Source: a virus. From it: a stretch of DNA of 38,045 nt. The DNA is taken from positions 1-38,045 of IMG/VR virus record IMGVR_UViG_3300008012_005684; one strand, 5' to 3'. The first letter of the stretch is position 1; the number at the start of each line of letters is the position of its first letter. Position numbers and translations under genes: made by a program. Below the pieces are notes generated by a model. It did no database searches, was not told the origin of the DNA, and worked only from the letters and a program-made list of their open reading frames with translations. Below, in pieces: positions 23,633-32,660 of this stretch.

Positions 23633-23714
23633 TGGATGGGCTGCCATGATTGGCATTATTGCTGCCATGGGATCCTATGCCACCACAGGACAACTAATTC
23701 CTGGAGTATGGTGA
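23607..23714 (+). CDS. hli: minimal high-light-inducible protein (35 aa)
   Basis: ATG at 23607 preceded by AAGGAG, TGA at 23712-23714. The 35-residue product has the Hli core AERINGWAAMIGIIAAMGS, where Glu and Asn-Gly keep the chlorophyll-binding pattern but Arg is replaced by Trp. It is only the single thylakoid helix, about half the length of the first hli here. Small Hli proteins of this kind are known in cyanophages. Confidence 0.85.
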   Translation: MNEKAERINGWAAMIGIIAAMGSYATTGQLIPGVW

Positions 23715-23839
23715 TGTTATTGTTGGCAACCATGATGCTGGGGATATGGATATTGATTAGCGCCCTTGGCAGTAATGATGTTGACGACGATGATGATCAA
23801 AGCGGAGGAATGATGATCCCCGCTTATAATCCAATTTAA
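23708..23839 (+). CDS. small membrane protein with acidic tail (43 aa)
   Basis: ATG at 23708 overlaps the end of the short hli gene. One membrane helix (VMLLLATMMLGIWILISAL) is followed by an Asp-rich stretch (DVDDDDDQ) and a short end. The place next to hli suggests thylakoid association, but function is unknown. A start at 23714 is also possible. Confidence 0.55.
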   Translation: MVMLLLATMMLGIWILISALGSNDVDDDDDQSGGMMIPAYNPI

Positions 23840-23852
23840 ATTAAGGAGAACA

Positions 23853-24380
23853 ATGCGTACAGAACAATATCAAATTCCTCAAGTAGAATTTGTATTCCGA
23901 GAAAACAGTGAGTTTGTAACTCGTACTAGTGCAGATCTTTTTAATGGTAAGCGAGTTGTGATTTTCTCGCTTCCTGGCGCTTTTACCCCAACTTGCTCTG
24001 CATATCAGCTTCCTGGGTTTGAAGCATTCTATGATATGTTTAAAGAGCAAGGCATTGATGAGATCTATTGCATTTCCGTAAATGATGGTTTTGTAATGAA
24101 TGCTTGGGCAAAAGATCAAGACATTGAAAAAGTAAAACTTATCCCTGATGGAAACGCTTACTTTACCCGTGCCATGGGTTATCTGGTCAATAAGTCTAAT
24201 CTTGGATTCGGTCAGCGTAGTTGGCGTTATGCTGCTGTTATTAATGATGGAATCATTGAGAAACTCTTCGCTGAAGAAGGTATGCGTGACAACGCAGACA
24301 CCGACCCTTACGAAGCATCGACCCCCGAAGCAGTTCTAGAATACGTTAAGTCAACTGTTAAGGAACCAACACCTGTCTGA
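23853..24380 (+). CDS. peroxiredoxin (Prx5-like, AhpC/TSA)
   Basis: Encodes 175 residues, ATG preceded by AAGGAG. VVIFSLPGAFTPTCSAYQLP carries the peroxidatic Cys (C48) in the PxxxTxxC motif, and later NDGFVMNAWAKD and a C-terminal EAST-rich helix match the Prx5 group. It removes peroxides using thioredoxin or glutathione. Here it closes the redox cluster beside petF and the hli genes, so protection from light stress is the probable role. Confidence 0.9.
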   Translation: MRTEQYQIPQVEFVFRENSEFVTRTSADLFNGKRVVIFSLPGAFTPTCSAYQLPGFEAFYDMFKEQGIDEIYCISVNDGFVMNAWAKDQDIEKVKLIPDGNAYFTRAMGYLVNKSNLGFGQRSWRYAAVINDGIIEKLFAEEGMRDNADTDPYEASTPEAVLEYVKSTVKEPTPV

Positions 24381-24400
24381 TGTAATAGGTAATATTACTT

Positions 24401-24433
24401 AACTCTGTCCTATATAAAGGACAGAGTTTTTTT
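24401..24433 (+). terminator. strong intrinsic terminator
   Basis: A 10-bp perfect stem (24401-24410 with 24419-24428), 8-base loop TATATAAA, and a run of seven T. It ends the redox cluster. The next start codon is only five bases after the T-run. Confidence 0.9.
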
Positions 24434-24437
24434 GTAT

Positions 24438-24593
24438 ATGCCAAGATATCAAATGAACAAGGATGAATTGAAATGTTATATCCTCAAGTTAAAGAATCAA
24501 GTTGATCATGATGCGGGATATCCTGGAGAGAAGGCAATAGCACAGAAATACCTTAATAAGGTCTTGGACAAGATTGAAGAATACCGATATTGA
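24438..24593 (+). CDS. small hypothetical protein (51 aa)
   Basis: ATG at 24438, TGA at 24591-24593. The product is basic and helical (NKDELKCYILKLKNQVD, then KYLNKVLDKIEEY), soluble, 51 residues. It begins right after a strong terminator, so it needs its own start signal; none is obvious. Small proteins of this type recur in cyanomyoviruses near structural genes. Function unknown. Confidence 0.6.
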   Translation: MPRYQMNKDELKCYILKLKNQVDHDAGYPGEKAIAQKYLNKVLDKIEEYRY

Positions 24594-24596
24594 TGA

Positions 24597-24609
24597 TATA
24601 ATAAATATT
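24597..24609 (+). promoter_or_regulatory. late-promoter-like box before fibre gene
   Basis: TATAATAAATATT, with AATAAATA (24600-24607) one base off the T4 late consensus. It lies 37 bases before the GTG of the first collagen-like gene. The same 13-mer but for one base precedes the second collagen-like gene at 29568, which supports use as a late promoter. Confidence 0.55.
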
Positions 24610-24633
24610 TGATAACGTAATCAGTTAAGATAA

Positions 24634-27600
24634 GTGACGCTTAGAAAACCATCTCATTTGTTTGGTAAAGGTCAAAATATTAACGAGAGTGTAGAAAATA
24701 CTCCTAATAGACCTGAAAAAAATCAAGTCTCTGTACCTCAGAATATGGGGCAGTTTTCTTTTAGTAACGTAATGGATGGTGTCTTTAAGGACATTAATGA
24801 GCAAATTCATAATCTAACTTCTGAGCAAATCAAAGACATCCAAGATGATGTTTTGAAGATTGCTGAGGTTGTTGATCAACTAGTGGATAAGGAACTTCCA
24901 AAGGTTAGGAAGTTGTCTACTACTGCAGAGCTGCGTGTTGAAAGTAGAATATCTGAACTGAAACAAGACTTATATAAGGTATTAGAGAATCATATTGAGG
25001 AGACGAAAGATACTGTTCGTGCTTCCGTAAAGATTCAGGAAGAACGTCGAAAAGAATCTGAAAAGATTGAAAAACTGTCTAGAGATCTGGAAGCAGTAGA
25101 AAGATATATCTCTAGACATTCCAATGATATTACTAATCTAAAGGAAGAAGTATATAAGGAGTTAGAAAAAACTAATTTAAATATCCCTAAGATTGAAGAA
25201 AAGATTGGTCAGATCAATGAGTCCTATGAGACTTTATCTGAAAGTCTTCTAAACCAACCAGAGACAAAAACTGAAGATCCTCTTACTCCATTAAATCAGG
25301 ATTTCGTTACGGTTGAAGATCTTAATAAGCATTACAATACATTCCTCAATAGAGTTCAGGAGCAACTTGCTACTGTAGGTGGCGGTGGTGAAGTCCGTCT
25401 GAAGTGGATGGATGACATCGTTGGTATCGCTACCAATGCAAGTGCTTATGATGGAATGTATCTGAAATATGATCATTCGATTGGTAAGTTTGTCTTTGAA
25501 TCCGTATCAGGTGGTGGAGTAGTTGGTACTGCTGGAACTTGGGCAGTCGATGCTGTCGGTATTAATACAACAAAGAGTGTTGGCATTGGAACAGATGCCC
25601 AATCTGGATATCAACTCTATGTTGAAGGCGATGCAAGAGTAACTGGTATTCTTACTGTCGGACCAGCTTCGATTACCTTAGATGGTATTAATAATGAAGT
25701 TTACGTTGGAACAGGTATTACCATGTATGGTAATGCTGGAATTATCAGTGCTACTAAATTCTATGCTGGTGGTGTAGAAGTAAGTGGATCTGGATCGCAA
25801 GGTATTCAGGGTGTTCAGGGTACAGCAGGATCTAATGGATCTGTAGGTTCTCAGGGTATTCAGGGAACAACTGGTTCTGGATCTCAGGGTACACAGGGTA
25901 TAACTGGATCAACTGGTACTCAAGGCACTGATGGTGCTCAGGGTACGCAAGGTATTACTGGTGCAGGAACTCAAGGAACTACTGGTACTCAAGGTGCTGA
26001 TGGTGCTCAGGGTACGCAAGGTATTACTGGTGCAGGAACTCAAGGAACTACTGGTACTCAAGGTGCTGATGGTGCTCAGGGTATTCAGGGAATTACTGGA
26101 TCAACTGGTGCTCAAGGCACAACTGGAGACCAGGGCATTCAGGGCATAACTGGAGCTCAGGGTGCAACAGGTGCCCAAGGTACTACTGGCGATCAAGGTG
26201 TTCAGGGCATTCAAGGAATTACTGGTGCCCAAGGTGCAACAGGTGCCCAAGGTACTACTGGAGATCAAGGTATTCAGGGTTCAACTGGAACTCAGGGTTC
26301 TACTGGATCGCAAGGTATTCAAGGTATTCAGGGTTCAACTGGAACTCAGGGTTCTACAGGAACTCAAGGATCTACTGGTTCTCAAGGTATTCAGGGTATT
26401 CAGGGAACTACGGGGGATCAAGGAACTCAAGGTATTCAAGGTATTACTGGATCTCAGGGCACTCAAGGTATCCAAGGTAATGATGGAAACTTTGGTGGTG
26501 CTACTTTTGACTATACTTTCAGCACAAATACTGCTGATAGTGATCCTGGTACTGGTGTTTTAAAGTTTAGTGAAACTCCTTTCTCTGGAGCACTGAACCT
26601 TTATATTGATGATCAAGATGATAATGGAACTGATATTAGTTCTTTCCTAACAACGATTGATGACTCTACCTCTACAATTAAGGGTCATTTCAGAGTATCG
26701 AATCGTCTAAATGCTGATGATTTTGCTCTGTTTACTATTTCAAGTCTTACTGATAATACTGGTTACTTTGACGTAAGTTGCTCATTCGTTTCTGGTAGTG
26801 CAACTTCTTTCTCTGATTCTGAAGATGTAATCATTACATTTGCTAGAACTGGAGATAAAGGTGATTCTGGAACTCAGGGTACTACTGGTACTCAGGGTAC
26901 TACTGGAGACCAAGGTACTCAAGGTATTCAAGGAACTACTGGTCCTCAAGGTATTCAAGGCATTCAAGGTATTACTGGATCTCAGGGAACTACTGGTACT
27001 CAAGGAACTACTGGTGAACAAGGTGTTCAGGGTATTCAAGGAATTACTGGAGCTCAGGGAGCAACTGGTGCTCAAGGAACTACTGGAGATCAAGGTATTC
27101 AGGGCATAACTGGTGCTCAAGGAACTACTGGTACTCAGGGTACTACTGGAGACCAAGGTATCCAAGGTATAACAGGTGCTCAAGGAACTCAGGGTATCCA
27201 AGGTATAACAGGTGCCCAAGGTACTACTGGAGATCAAGGTATTCAAGGCATAACAGGTGCTCAGGGTACAACAGGTGAACAAGGTATTCAAGGCATAACA
27301 GGTGCTCAGGGTACGACAGGAACTCAAGGTACTGATGGAACTGGTACATCAACTGCAGATAAGATCTTTGAAGGTAATACTGAAGCAGAAGTAGTTGATA
27401 CTGGTTCTGATGGACACTTCAAAGTTACTACTGAAGGAACTGAAAAATTCCGTGTAGACTCAACTGGACGTATTGGTGTGGGAACCGATTCGCCAGGAAA
27501 TACGGTACATTTGGGTGCAGCGGAAGGTTTAGGACTTAGATTTGAAAATTATACTTCTGGTAATAGTTCATACCTTACTCTTGAAACAGGCGATCTATTC

Positions 27601-29211
27601 TCATCAAATGTAGGTGGTGCTGGTACTTTTGCTTGGACTACAGGCGGCACTAGAAAGATGACGCTTACTCAAGCGGGTGGTCTGGGAATTGGAACCGATG
27701 ATCCAACTGACGGTGTTGATGCAGAAAGTGATGATCTAGTTATTTACAGAGCATCTGGCGCTGCAGGAATGACAATCAAGACTGCAGCAAATGCTACAGG
27801 TGCTATTAGATTTGCTGATCCAGATGCTACTTCTCAGGGTAGAATTGAATATAATCATACTGATAATTACTTGAGATGGAATACTGATGGTTCCGAAAGA
27901 CTTCGTGTAACTTCCACAGGAAAATTGGAGGCATATAAAGGAACTTCAACAACTGGTAAAGTTTCTGGTTCTGAAGCATTCACAGTTGGTAATGGTGCTG
28001 GTAATCATAGATTTGCTGTTTATCCTGATGGCACAACTGTTATTGGCGGCACGGGTGATATTGGAAATTACAATATTTTACTCCAGAATGATGGTGCTGC
28101 AGTTTTTGATGGCAATGTCGGCATCGGGACTGATAATCCAATATTAAAAGCACATATTTTTAATACTGCTAGTACTGATGCTGCTCTTATTGAATCAACC
28201 CAAAATTATTCTACATTAAGATTTAAGTCTGCTACTAATACATCTGGACCAACAATAGGTATTGATGGTGCTGGAGGTCTTCAGTTAGATCAAAAAGATA
28301 CTTCTAAATATATTTCTTTTTCAATTGGATCAGAAAGACTTCGTATAGATTCAACTGGTGTGATGGGTTTGAAAGTAACGCCAGATTCTTGGGAGAATGA
28401 CACATCTCTTGCTGCTATTCAGTTAAGTGGTTATGGAGCACTTCATAACTATTATAACAATGTATCTCTAAGTTTTAACGCATACCAAGATAGTTCTTCA
28501 ACGAGTAAGTATCTTACAACTGACGAAGCTGCTCGTTATACAATGGATAGTGATGGCAATCATGTTTGGTATACCGCTCCTTCTGGAACTATTGATACTA
28601 ATATAACATTTACAGAAAGACTTCGTATTGCATCAACTGGTGCCTTCGGTCTAAGCGGTGCCAACTACGGCACAAGCGGTCAAGTCCTGACTAGTCAAGG
28701 TTCTGGCAGTGCTCCGCAGTGGGCGACTCCTGCATCAGCTGTTACTACGACTAATGTCCCCGACCTTTCCAGTCCCCCTGTAACCGATGTTACAGTTACA
28801 GGTATTCCAGCAGGCGCAACTAACATAGTAATAGCACTGACGAACGTCAGCAACACCAACAGTGGCACTCCTCAGTTAAACCTTCAAATGGGCAATGGAT
28901 CCTTGTCCAGCAGTGACTATTACTGGACAACGGGTTACAACACAGCTTGGCAATCAGGAGGCGCAACCAGCTCGATCAGGCTTACAAGCACAGATTTCAA
29001 CAATTCAAGCAACACATTCAGCGGAATTATCCATATTTCTGAATCAAATGGAAGGATGGCAGTAACTGCTCAACTAGGTGTTAAAGACGCGGCACTTACA
29101 ATGGCTTTAACTGGCGCTACTTGGGCTGGCGGTGGAACCATTGACAGGGTTAGGATTTGGACTCAAGGTGGTAATTTTACCAACGGAAGAATGTCCGTCC
29201 ACTCTTGGTAA
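24634..29211 (+). CDS. giant collagen-like tail-fibre/adhesion protein
   Basis: Encodes 1525 residues from a GTG at 24634. Order of parts: N-terminal coiled coil (about 45-200); a block shared with the second fibre ([19 protein letters not shown], about 250-280); Gly-X-Y collagen-like tract at about 385-617, rich in Thr, Gln and Ile; a non-collagen module at about 619-740 ([10 protein letters not shown] start); a second collagen-like tract at about 740-904; short tail-fibre repeats (GIGTDDP type); and a C-terminal domain from about 1370. Probably a trimeric fibre. The last 500 bases have different codon habits and likely came by transfer. The chaperone gene follows at once. Confidence 0.85.
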   Translation: MTLRKPSHLFGKGQNINESVENTPNRPEKNQVSVPQNMGQFSFSNVMDGVFKDINEQIHNLTSEQIKDIQDDVLKIAEVVDQLVDKELPKVRKLSTTAELRVESRISELKQDLYKVLENHIEETKDTVRASVKIQEERRKESEKIEKLSRDLEAVERYISRHSNDITNLKEEVYKELEKTNLNIPKIEEKIGQINESYETLSESLLNQPETKTEDPLTPLNQDFVTVEDLNKHYNTFLNRVQEQLATVGGGGEVRLKWMDDIVGIATNASAYDGMYLKYDHSIGKFVFESVSGGGVVGTAGTWAVDAVGINTTKSVGIGTDAQSGYQLYVEGDARVTGILTVGPASITLDGINNEVYVGTGITMYGNAGIISATKFYAGGVEVSGSGSQGIQGVQGTAGSNGSVGSQGIQGTTGSGSQGTQGITGSTGTQGTDGAQGTQGITGAGTQGTTGTQGADGAQGTQGITGAGTQGTTGTQGADGAQGIQGITGSTGAQGTTGDQGIQGITGAQGATGAQGTTGDQGVQGIQGITGAQGATGAQGTTGDQGIQGSTGTQGSTGSQGIQGIQGSTGTQGSTGTQGSTGSQGIQGIQGTTGDQGTQGIQGITGSQGTQGIQGNDGNFGGATFDYTFSTNTADSDPGTGVLKFSETPFSGALNLYIDDQDDNGTDISSFLTTIDDSTSTIKGHFRVSNRLNADDFALFTISSLTDNTGYFDVSCSFVSGSATSFSDSEDVIITFARTGDKGDSGTQGTTGTQGTTGDQGTQGIQGTTGPQGIQGIQGITGSQGTTGTQGTTGEQGVQGIQGITGAQGATGAQGTTGDQGIQGITGAQGTTGTQGTTGDQGIQGITGAQGTQGIQGITGAQGTTGDQGIQGITGAQGTTGEQGIQGITGAQGTTGTQGTDGTGTSTADKIFEGNTEAEVVDTGSDGHFKVTTEGTEKFRVDSTGRIGVGTDSPGNTVHLGAAEGLGLRFENYTSGNSSYLTLETGDLFSSNVGGAGTFAWTTGGTRKMTLTQAGGLGIGTDDPTDGVDAESDDLVIYRASGAAGMTIKTAANATGAIRFADPDATSQGRIEYNHTDNYLRWNTDGSERLRVTSTGKLEAYKGTSTTGKVSGSEAFTVGNGAGNHRFAVYPDGTTVIGGTGDIGNYNILLQNDGAAVFDGNVGIGTDNPILKAHIFNTASTDAALIESTQNYSTLRFKSATNTSGPTIGIDGAGGLQLDQKDTSKYISFSIGSERLRIDSTGVMGLKVTPDSWENDTSLAAIQLSGYGALHNYYNNVSLSFNAYQDSSSTSKYLTTDEAARYTMDSDGNHVWYTAPSGTIDTNITFTERLRIASTGAFGLSGANYGTSGQVLTSQGSGSAPQWATPASAVTTTNVPDLSSPPVTDVTVTGIPAGATNIVIALTNVSNTNSGTPQLNLQMGNGSLSSSDYYWTTGYNTAWQSGGATSSIRLTSTDFNNSSNTFSGIIHISESNGRMAVTAQLGVKDAALTMALTGATWAGGGTIDRVRIWTQGGNFTNGRMSVHSW
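25800..26480 (+). repeat. collagen-like coding repeat, first tract
   Basis: Short near-repeats of 9 bases such as GGTATTCAAGG run throughout, encoding Gly-X-Y. Inside it a 69-base unit is perfectly repeated (25933-26001 and 26002-26070). These are coding repeats, not CRISPR; units are contiguous without spacers. Confidence 0.85.
26855..27345 (+). repeat. collagen-like coding repeat, second tract
   Basis: Second Gly-X-Y tract of the same gene, dominated by [13 protein letters not shown]-type triplets. It is separated from the first by the [10 protein letters not shown] module. The nucleotide repeats would allow slippage and recombination with the second fibre gene. Confidence 0.85.
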
Positions 29212-29212
29212 T

Positions 29213-29240
29213 GGAGAATTTAACAACGGAGAATTTAACA
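29213..29240 (+). promoter_or_regulatory. duplicated ribosome-binding segment
   Basis: GGAGAATTTAACAA occurs twice in a row (29213-29226 and 29228-29241). The first copy is followed by CG instead of TG, so only the second leads to an ATG, at 29241, nine bases after its GGAG. The duplication decides the start of the chaperone gene. Confidence 0.6.
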
Positions 29241-29537
29241 ATGACTGAACCGATCAGAGCACTTACAATTAACGCCACAACTGGCGAGCAAGTCGTCCGC
29301 GAACTGACAGTGGAGGAAATCGCACAAAATCTGGATCAAGCAAACAATTTAAACCAAGAGGACAACGAAGCAAATCTTCGCTCTACGCGCAATCAACTCC
29401 TCGCTGAAACAGATTATTTTGCAATGCAAGATGTGGTTATGTCTGATGAAATGAGAGTATACCGCCAAGCACTGCGCGATTTACCTGCTAACACAGAAGA
29501 TCCTGCAAATCCTGTTTGGCCAATCAAACCAGAATAA
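29241..29537 (+). CDS. tail-fibre assembly chaperone
   Basis: Encodes 98 residues from the ATG at 29241, chosen for its good ribosome site; an ATG at 29211 would add ten residues. The C-terminal half matches the Phage_tail_APC family: RNQLLAETDYFAMQD, then YRQALRDLPANTEDPANPVW ending in a WPxKP-type tail. Such proteins help fold or trimerise the adjacent fibre tip. Codon habits resemble the C-terminal domain of the fibre gene before it, so tip and chaperone probably arrived together. Confidence 0.85.
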   Translation: MTEPIRALTINATTGEQVVRELTVEEIAQNLDQANNLNQEDNEANLRSTRNQLLAETDYFAMQDVVMSDEMRVYRQALRDLPANTEDPANPVWPIKPE

Positions 29538-29567
29538 TACTAAGTCCCAAAATACCTGAATCTGGTG

Positions 29568-29580
29568 TATAATAAATACT
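29568..29580 (+). promoter_or_regulatory. late-promoter-like box before second fibre gene
   Basis: TATAATAAATACT, one base different from the element at 24597. AATAAATA lies at 29571-29578. It is 39 bases before the GTG at 29607. TATAAT (29568-29573) is also present, but no -35 is clear. Confidence 0.55.
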
Positions 29581-29606
29581 ATTACTAACAAGATTCTTAT
29601 ATTAAA

Positions 29607-32600
29607 GTGGGCGTTTTTAAGAAGGGCAAAAATAATTCTAATCTTGACAAAAAGATCGCAAGGTTAGATGAAGATCTAAAGAGAACTGGCGTTGTTAAAA
29701 ATAACAACGCTGGTTCTTTGTCTGAGAAAACAAACAAGACAAACGATGTTCAGATGATTACTGAGCATGTCAAGTCAGACTGGAGATCTGGATATAAGAA
29801 GGAAGAACTATCTAAGGAAGATCTTCTTAAGGAAGAAATTGAATCTGTTAGAAATAAGAAGAACTCCCTAAGAAAGGTTGACGGATATATTTCTTCTATT
29901 GACGAAAACTATAATCAGCTAAAGAACGATATTTTCCAAGAACTATCGGAAGATTTCTTACATAATATTCCTGCACTTGAGCGTAAGATCAATCAGGTTC
30001 TTGAAATCTATAATCATATTGAAGAAGGTCTTCTCAACCAACCTCCTGAAACACCAACTGAAGATCCCCTAACTCCTCTTGATCAGCAGTTCATTACTGC
30101 TGAGGATCTTGATGCTCATTACAAGTTATTCATCAATCGCATTCAGGAACAGATTGCTACCATCGGAGGTGGTGGTGAAGTTCGTCTGAAGTGGTTAGAT
30201 GACATTGTTGGTATTGCTACAAATGCATCTGCTTATGATGGTCAGTTCCTTAAGTATGATCATTCTATTGAGAAGTTCGTCTTTGAGACTGTATCTGGTG
30301 TAGGTACTGGTTCTCAAGGTATTCAAGGAACTACTGGTTCTCAAGGTATTCAGGGTATTCAAGGTCCAAGCGGCGTTGGTGGCGGAGGAACTGGATATTT
30401 TGAACAGACTGCTGCTGGTATTCATACTACAAGTAGCGTCGGTATCGGAACTACAGCAGATTCTGCATACAGTCTGCTTGTCGAAGGAGATGCAAGAGTT
30501 ACTGGCATCTTAACTGTCGGTCCTTCTTCAGTAACTATTGATGGTATTAATAATGAAGTTACTATTGGTACTGGTGTAACAATCTATGGAAACACTGGTA
30601 TTGTTAGTGCTACTTCGATCTATGCTGCTGGATCTCTTCTGACTGGTGCTCAAGGCACTCAGGGTATTCAGGGAACTACTGGTGATCAAGGAACACAAGG
30701 TATTCAAGGCACCGTTGGTAGCTTCGGTGGTGCAACCTTTGATTATACTTTTGATAGTGGTATTACGACATCGGATCCTGGTGCTGGAAGACTGAAGTTT
30801 AATTACGTTGGTCTCAGTACTGTAACTGAGATGTACATTGATGATACTGATGACAATGGCACTGATATTCAGTCGTTCATGAGAACGATTGATGACTCTA
30901 CCTCTACAATTAAGGGTCATTTCAAAGTATCTAATAAAATCAATGCTGATGACTTTGCATTGTTTACCATCTCTTCTTTAACAGAAGAAACTGGTTACTT
31001 TACTGTAGATTGTGCTTTTGTTTCTGGTTCAGCATCTTCATTTACTAATGATGAAGATGTTCTAATTACATTCGCCAGAACTGGCGACAAGGGTGATACT
31101 GGTGCTCAAGGTGCAACTGGTGCTCAGGGTACTCAAGGTATTACTGGTGCAGGTACGCAAGGTGCAACTGGTATTCAAGGTACTCAGGGTATCAACGGTC
31201 CTCAAGGTCGTCAGGGTCTGCAGGGTATTCAAGGATCTGGCGGTACTCAAGGTCTGAAAGGTGATGACGGACTTCAGGGTTCTCAAGGTATTACTGGTGC
31301 TGGTACTCAAGGCACTCAGGGTATTCAAGGTACTCAAGCATCTCAAGGTATTCAGGGTATTCAAGGCGATTCGATTCAAGGATCTCAAGGTACTCAAGGT
31401 GACATAGGAGGTACTGGACCTCAAGGTACTCAGGGTATTCAGGGTAGCGATGCTACTGTTCAGGGTATTCAAGGTACTCAAGGAACAACTGGAGGTACTG
31501 GTGTTCAGGGTGCTGATGGTGCCGCTGCTGCTCAAGGTATTCAAGGAACTCAAGGTATTCAGGGTATTAGCGGAGACCAAGGTGTTCAGGGTATTCAAGG
31601 TAGCGATGCTAATGTTCAGGGTATCCAAGGATCTGAAGGACCTCAAGGTACTACTGGTTCTATAGGTACTCAGGGTGTAGCTGGAGCAATTGGTGCTCAA
31701 GGTTTCCAGGGAACTGCAGGAAGTAATGGAAGTCAGGGTATTCAAGGTGCTCAGGGTACGCAAGCATCTCAAGGTATTCAGGGTATTCAGGGTGATCTTG
31801 GCGGTACTGGTGTTCAAGGTTCTGTAGGAACTCAAGGTACTGATGGTGCCGCTGCCGCTCAAGGTATTCAAGGAATTCAGGGTATTACTGGAGAACAGGG
31901 TGTTCAGGGTATTCAAGGTGAGTCAGTTCAGGGTTCTCAAGGTATTCAGGGTGATCCTGGTGCAACTGGTGGTCCTGGTGATCAAGGTATTCAGGGTATT
32001 ACTGGCGATGCTGGTCCCCAAGGTATTCAGGGAACTGACGGTAACTTAGGTCTTCAAGGAAGTACTGGTAATCAGGGTACTCAAGGTATTACTGGTGCAG
32101 GTACTCAAGGTACAACAGGTACTCAAGGTACTGACGGTACTCAAGGTAACCAAGGTGTTCAAGGTACTTCTGGTGAAGCCGCTTCTCAAGGTATTCAGGG
32201 TATTCAGGGAACTGCAGGCGGCGGCGTTGGCGGAGGTGCTGGATATTGGGAGCAAACTGAAGTTGGTATTAATACTGTTTCTAATGTTGGTATTGCGACA
32301 ACCAATCCTCAAACCACATTGCAGATTGGGGAAGTTTATGGAATTGAGACTGGACTAGGATCGTTTACTGCTGTTGCAGGTGTTGCATACACTGCAAATA
32401 CTTACTCTGCTGCTGATTTTACAAATGCAGAATATACTCTATTCTTCCAACACTCTAGCGGAATTCAATCGCAGAAAGTTCTCGTTATGGATGACGGAAG
32501 CACAGCATACTCTCAGGAGTATGGAATCATGTTTAGCTCGGATCTTCTAGTTTCTGTTGCTGCTACTGTTAAGACTGGTAATGTTGAACTTTGGTGGACT

Positions 32601-32660
32601 CCAGAAACAGGAGTTGCTGGAGTTATGACTTATAGATACACTAGGGAGACGATGCTCTAA
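29607..32660 (+). CDS. collagen-like tail-fibre/adhesion protein, second copy
   Basis: Encodes 1017 residues from a GTG (GVFKKGKNNSNLDKKIARLD start). Parts: helical N terminus (about 60-130); the shared [19 protein letters not shown] block; short collagen tract (about 235-257); the [10 protein letters not shown] module (about 372-496); a long collagen-like tract (about 493-875) with interruptions like GAAAAQG; and a C-terminal domain (about 876-1017) with IATTNPQTTLQIG. It is a paralogue of the gene at 24634 with a different tip. Its stop overlaps the start of the protease gene (TAATG). Confidence 0.85.
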   Translation: MGVFKKGKNNSNLDKKIARLDEDLKRTGVVKNNNAGSLSEKTNKTNDVQMITEHVKSDWRSGYKKEELSKEDLLKEEIESVRNKKNSLRKVDGYISSIDENYNQLKNDIFQELSEDFLHNIPALERKINQVLEIYNHIEEGLLNQPPETPTEDPLTPLDQQFITAEDLDAHYKLFINRIQEQIATIGGGGEVRLKWLDDIVGIATNASAYDGQFLKYDHSIEKFVFETVSGVGTGSQGIQGTTGSQGIQGIQGPSGVGGGGTGYFEQTAAGIHTTSSVGIGTTADSAYSLLVEGDARVTGILTVGPSSVTIDGINNEVTIGTGVTIYGNTGIVSATSIYAAGSLLTGAQGTQGIQGTTGDQGTQGIQGTVGSFGGATFDYTFDSGITTSDPGAGRLKFNYVGLSTVTEMYIDDTDDNGTDIQSFMRTIDDSTSTIKGHFKVSNKINADDFALFTISSLTEETGYFTVDCAFVSGSASSFTNDEDVLITFARTGDKGDTGAQGATGAQGTQGITGAGTQGATGIQGTQGINGPQGRQGLQGIQGSGGTQGLKGDDGLQGSQGITGAGTQGTQGIQGTQASQGIQGIQGDSIQGSQGTQGDIGGTGPQGTQGIQGSDATVQGIQGTQGTTGGTGVQGADGAAAAQGIQGTQGIQGISGDQGVQGIQGSDANVQGIQGSEGPQGTTGSIGTQGVAGAIGAQGFQGTAGSNGSQGIQGAQGTQASQGIQGIQGDLGGTGVQGSVGTQGTDGAAAAQGIQGIQGITGEQGVQGIQGESVQGSQGIQGDPGATGGPGDQGIQGITGDAGPQGIQGTDGNLGLQGSTGNQGTQGITGAGTQGTTGTQGTDGTQGNQGVQGTSGEAASQGIQGIQGTAGGGVGGGAGYWEQTEVGINTVSNVGIATTNPQTTLQIGEVYGIETGLGSFTAVAGVAYTANTYSAADFTNAEYTLFFQHSSGIQSQKVLVMDDGSTAYSQEYGIMFSSDLLVSVAATVKTGNVELWWTPETGVAGVMTYRYTRETML
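31090..32215 (+). repeat. collagen-like coding repeat, long tract
   Basis: Gly-X-Y coding repeat of the second fibre, with short GGTATTCAAGG-like units and several non-GXY breaks (ASQG, DSIQG, AAAAQG). Related at the DNA level to the tracts in the first fibre gene. Confidence 0.85.

Noticed and set aside
26782-27327. Long minus-strand ORF, Ser/Thr/Leu-rich, and a similar one at 31062-31916
   Set aside because: Both are antisense images of the collagen-coding repeats; composition is an artefact of the repeated codons and neither has a start signal.
25800-27345. Short regular repeats that might be a CRISPR array
   Set aside because: The units are contiguous, in frame and encode Gly-X-Y; there are no unique spacers and no cas genes.
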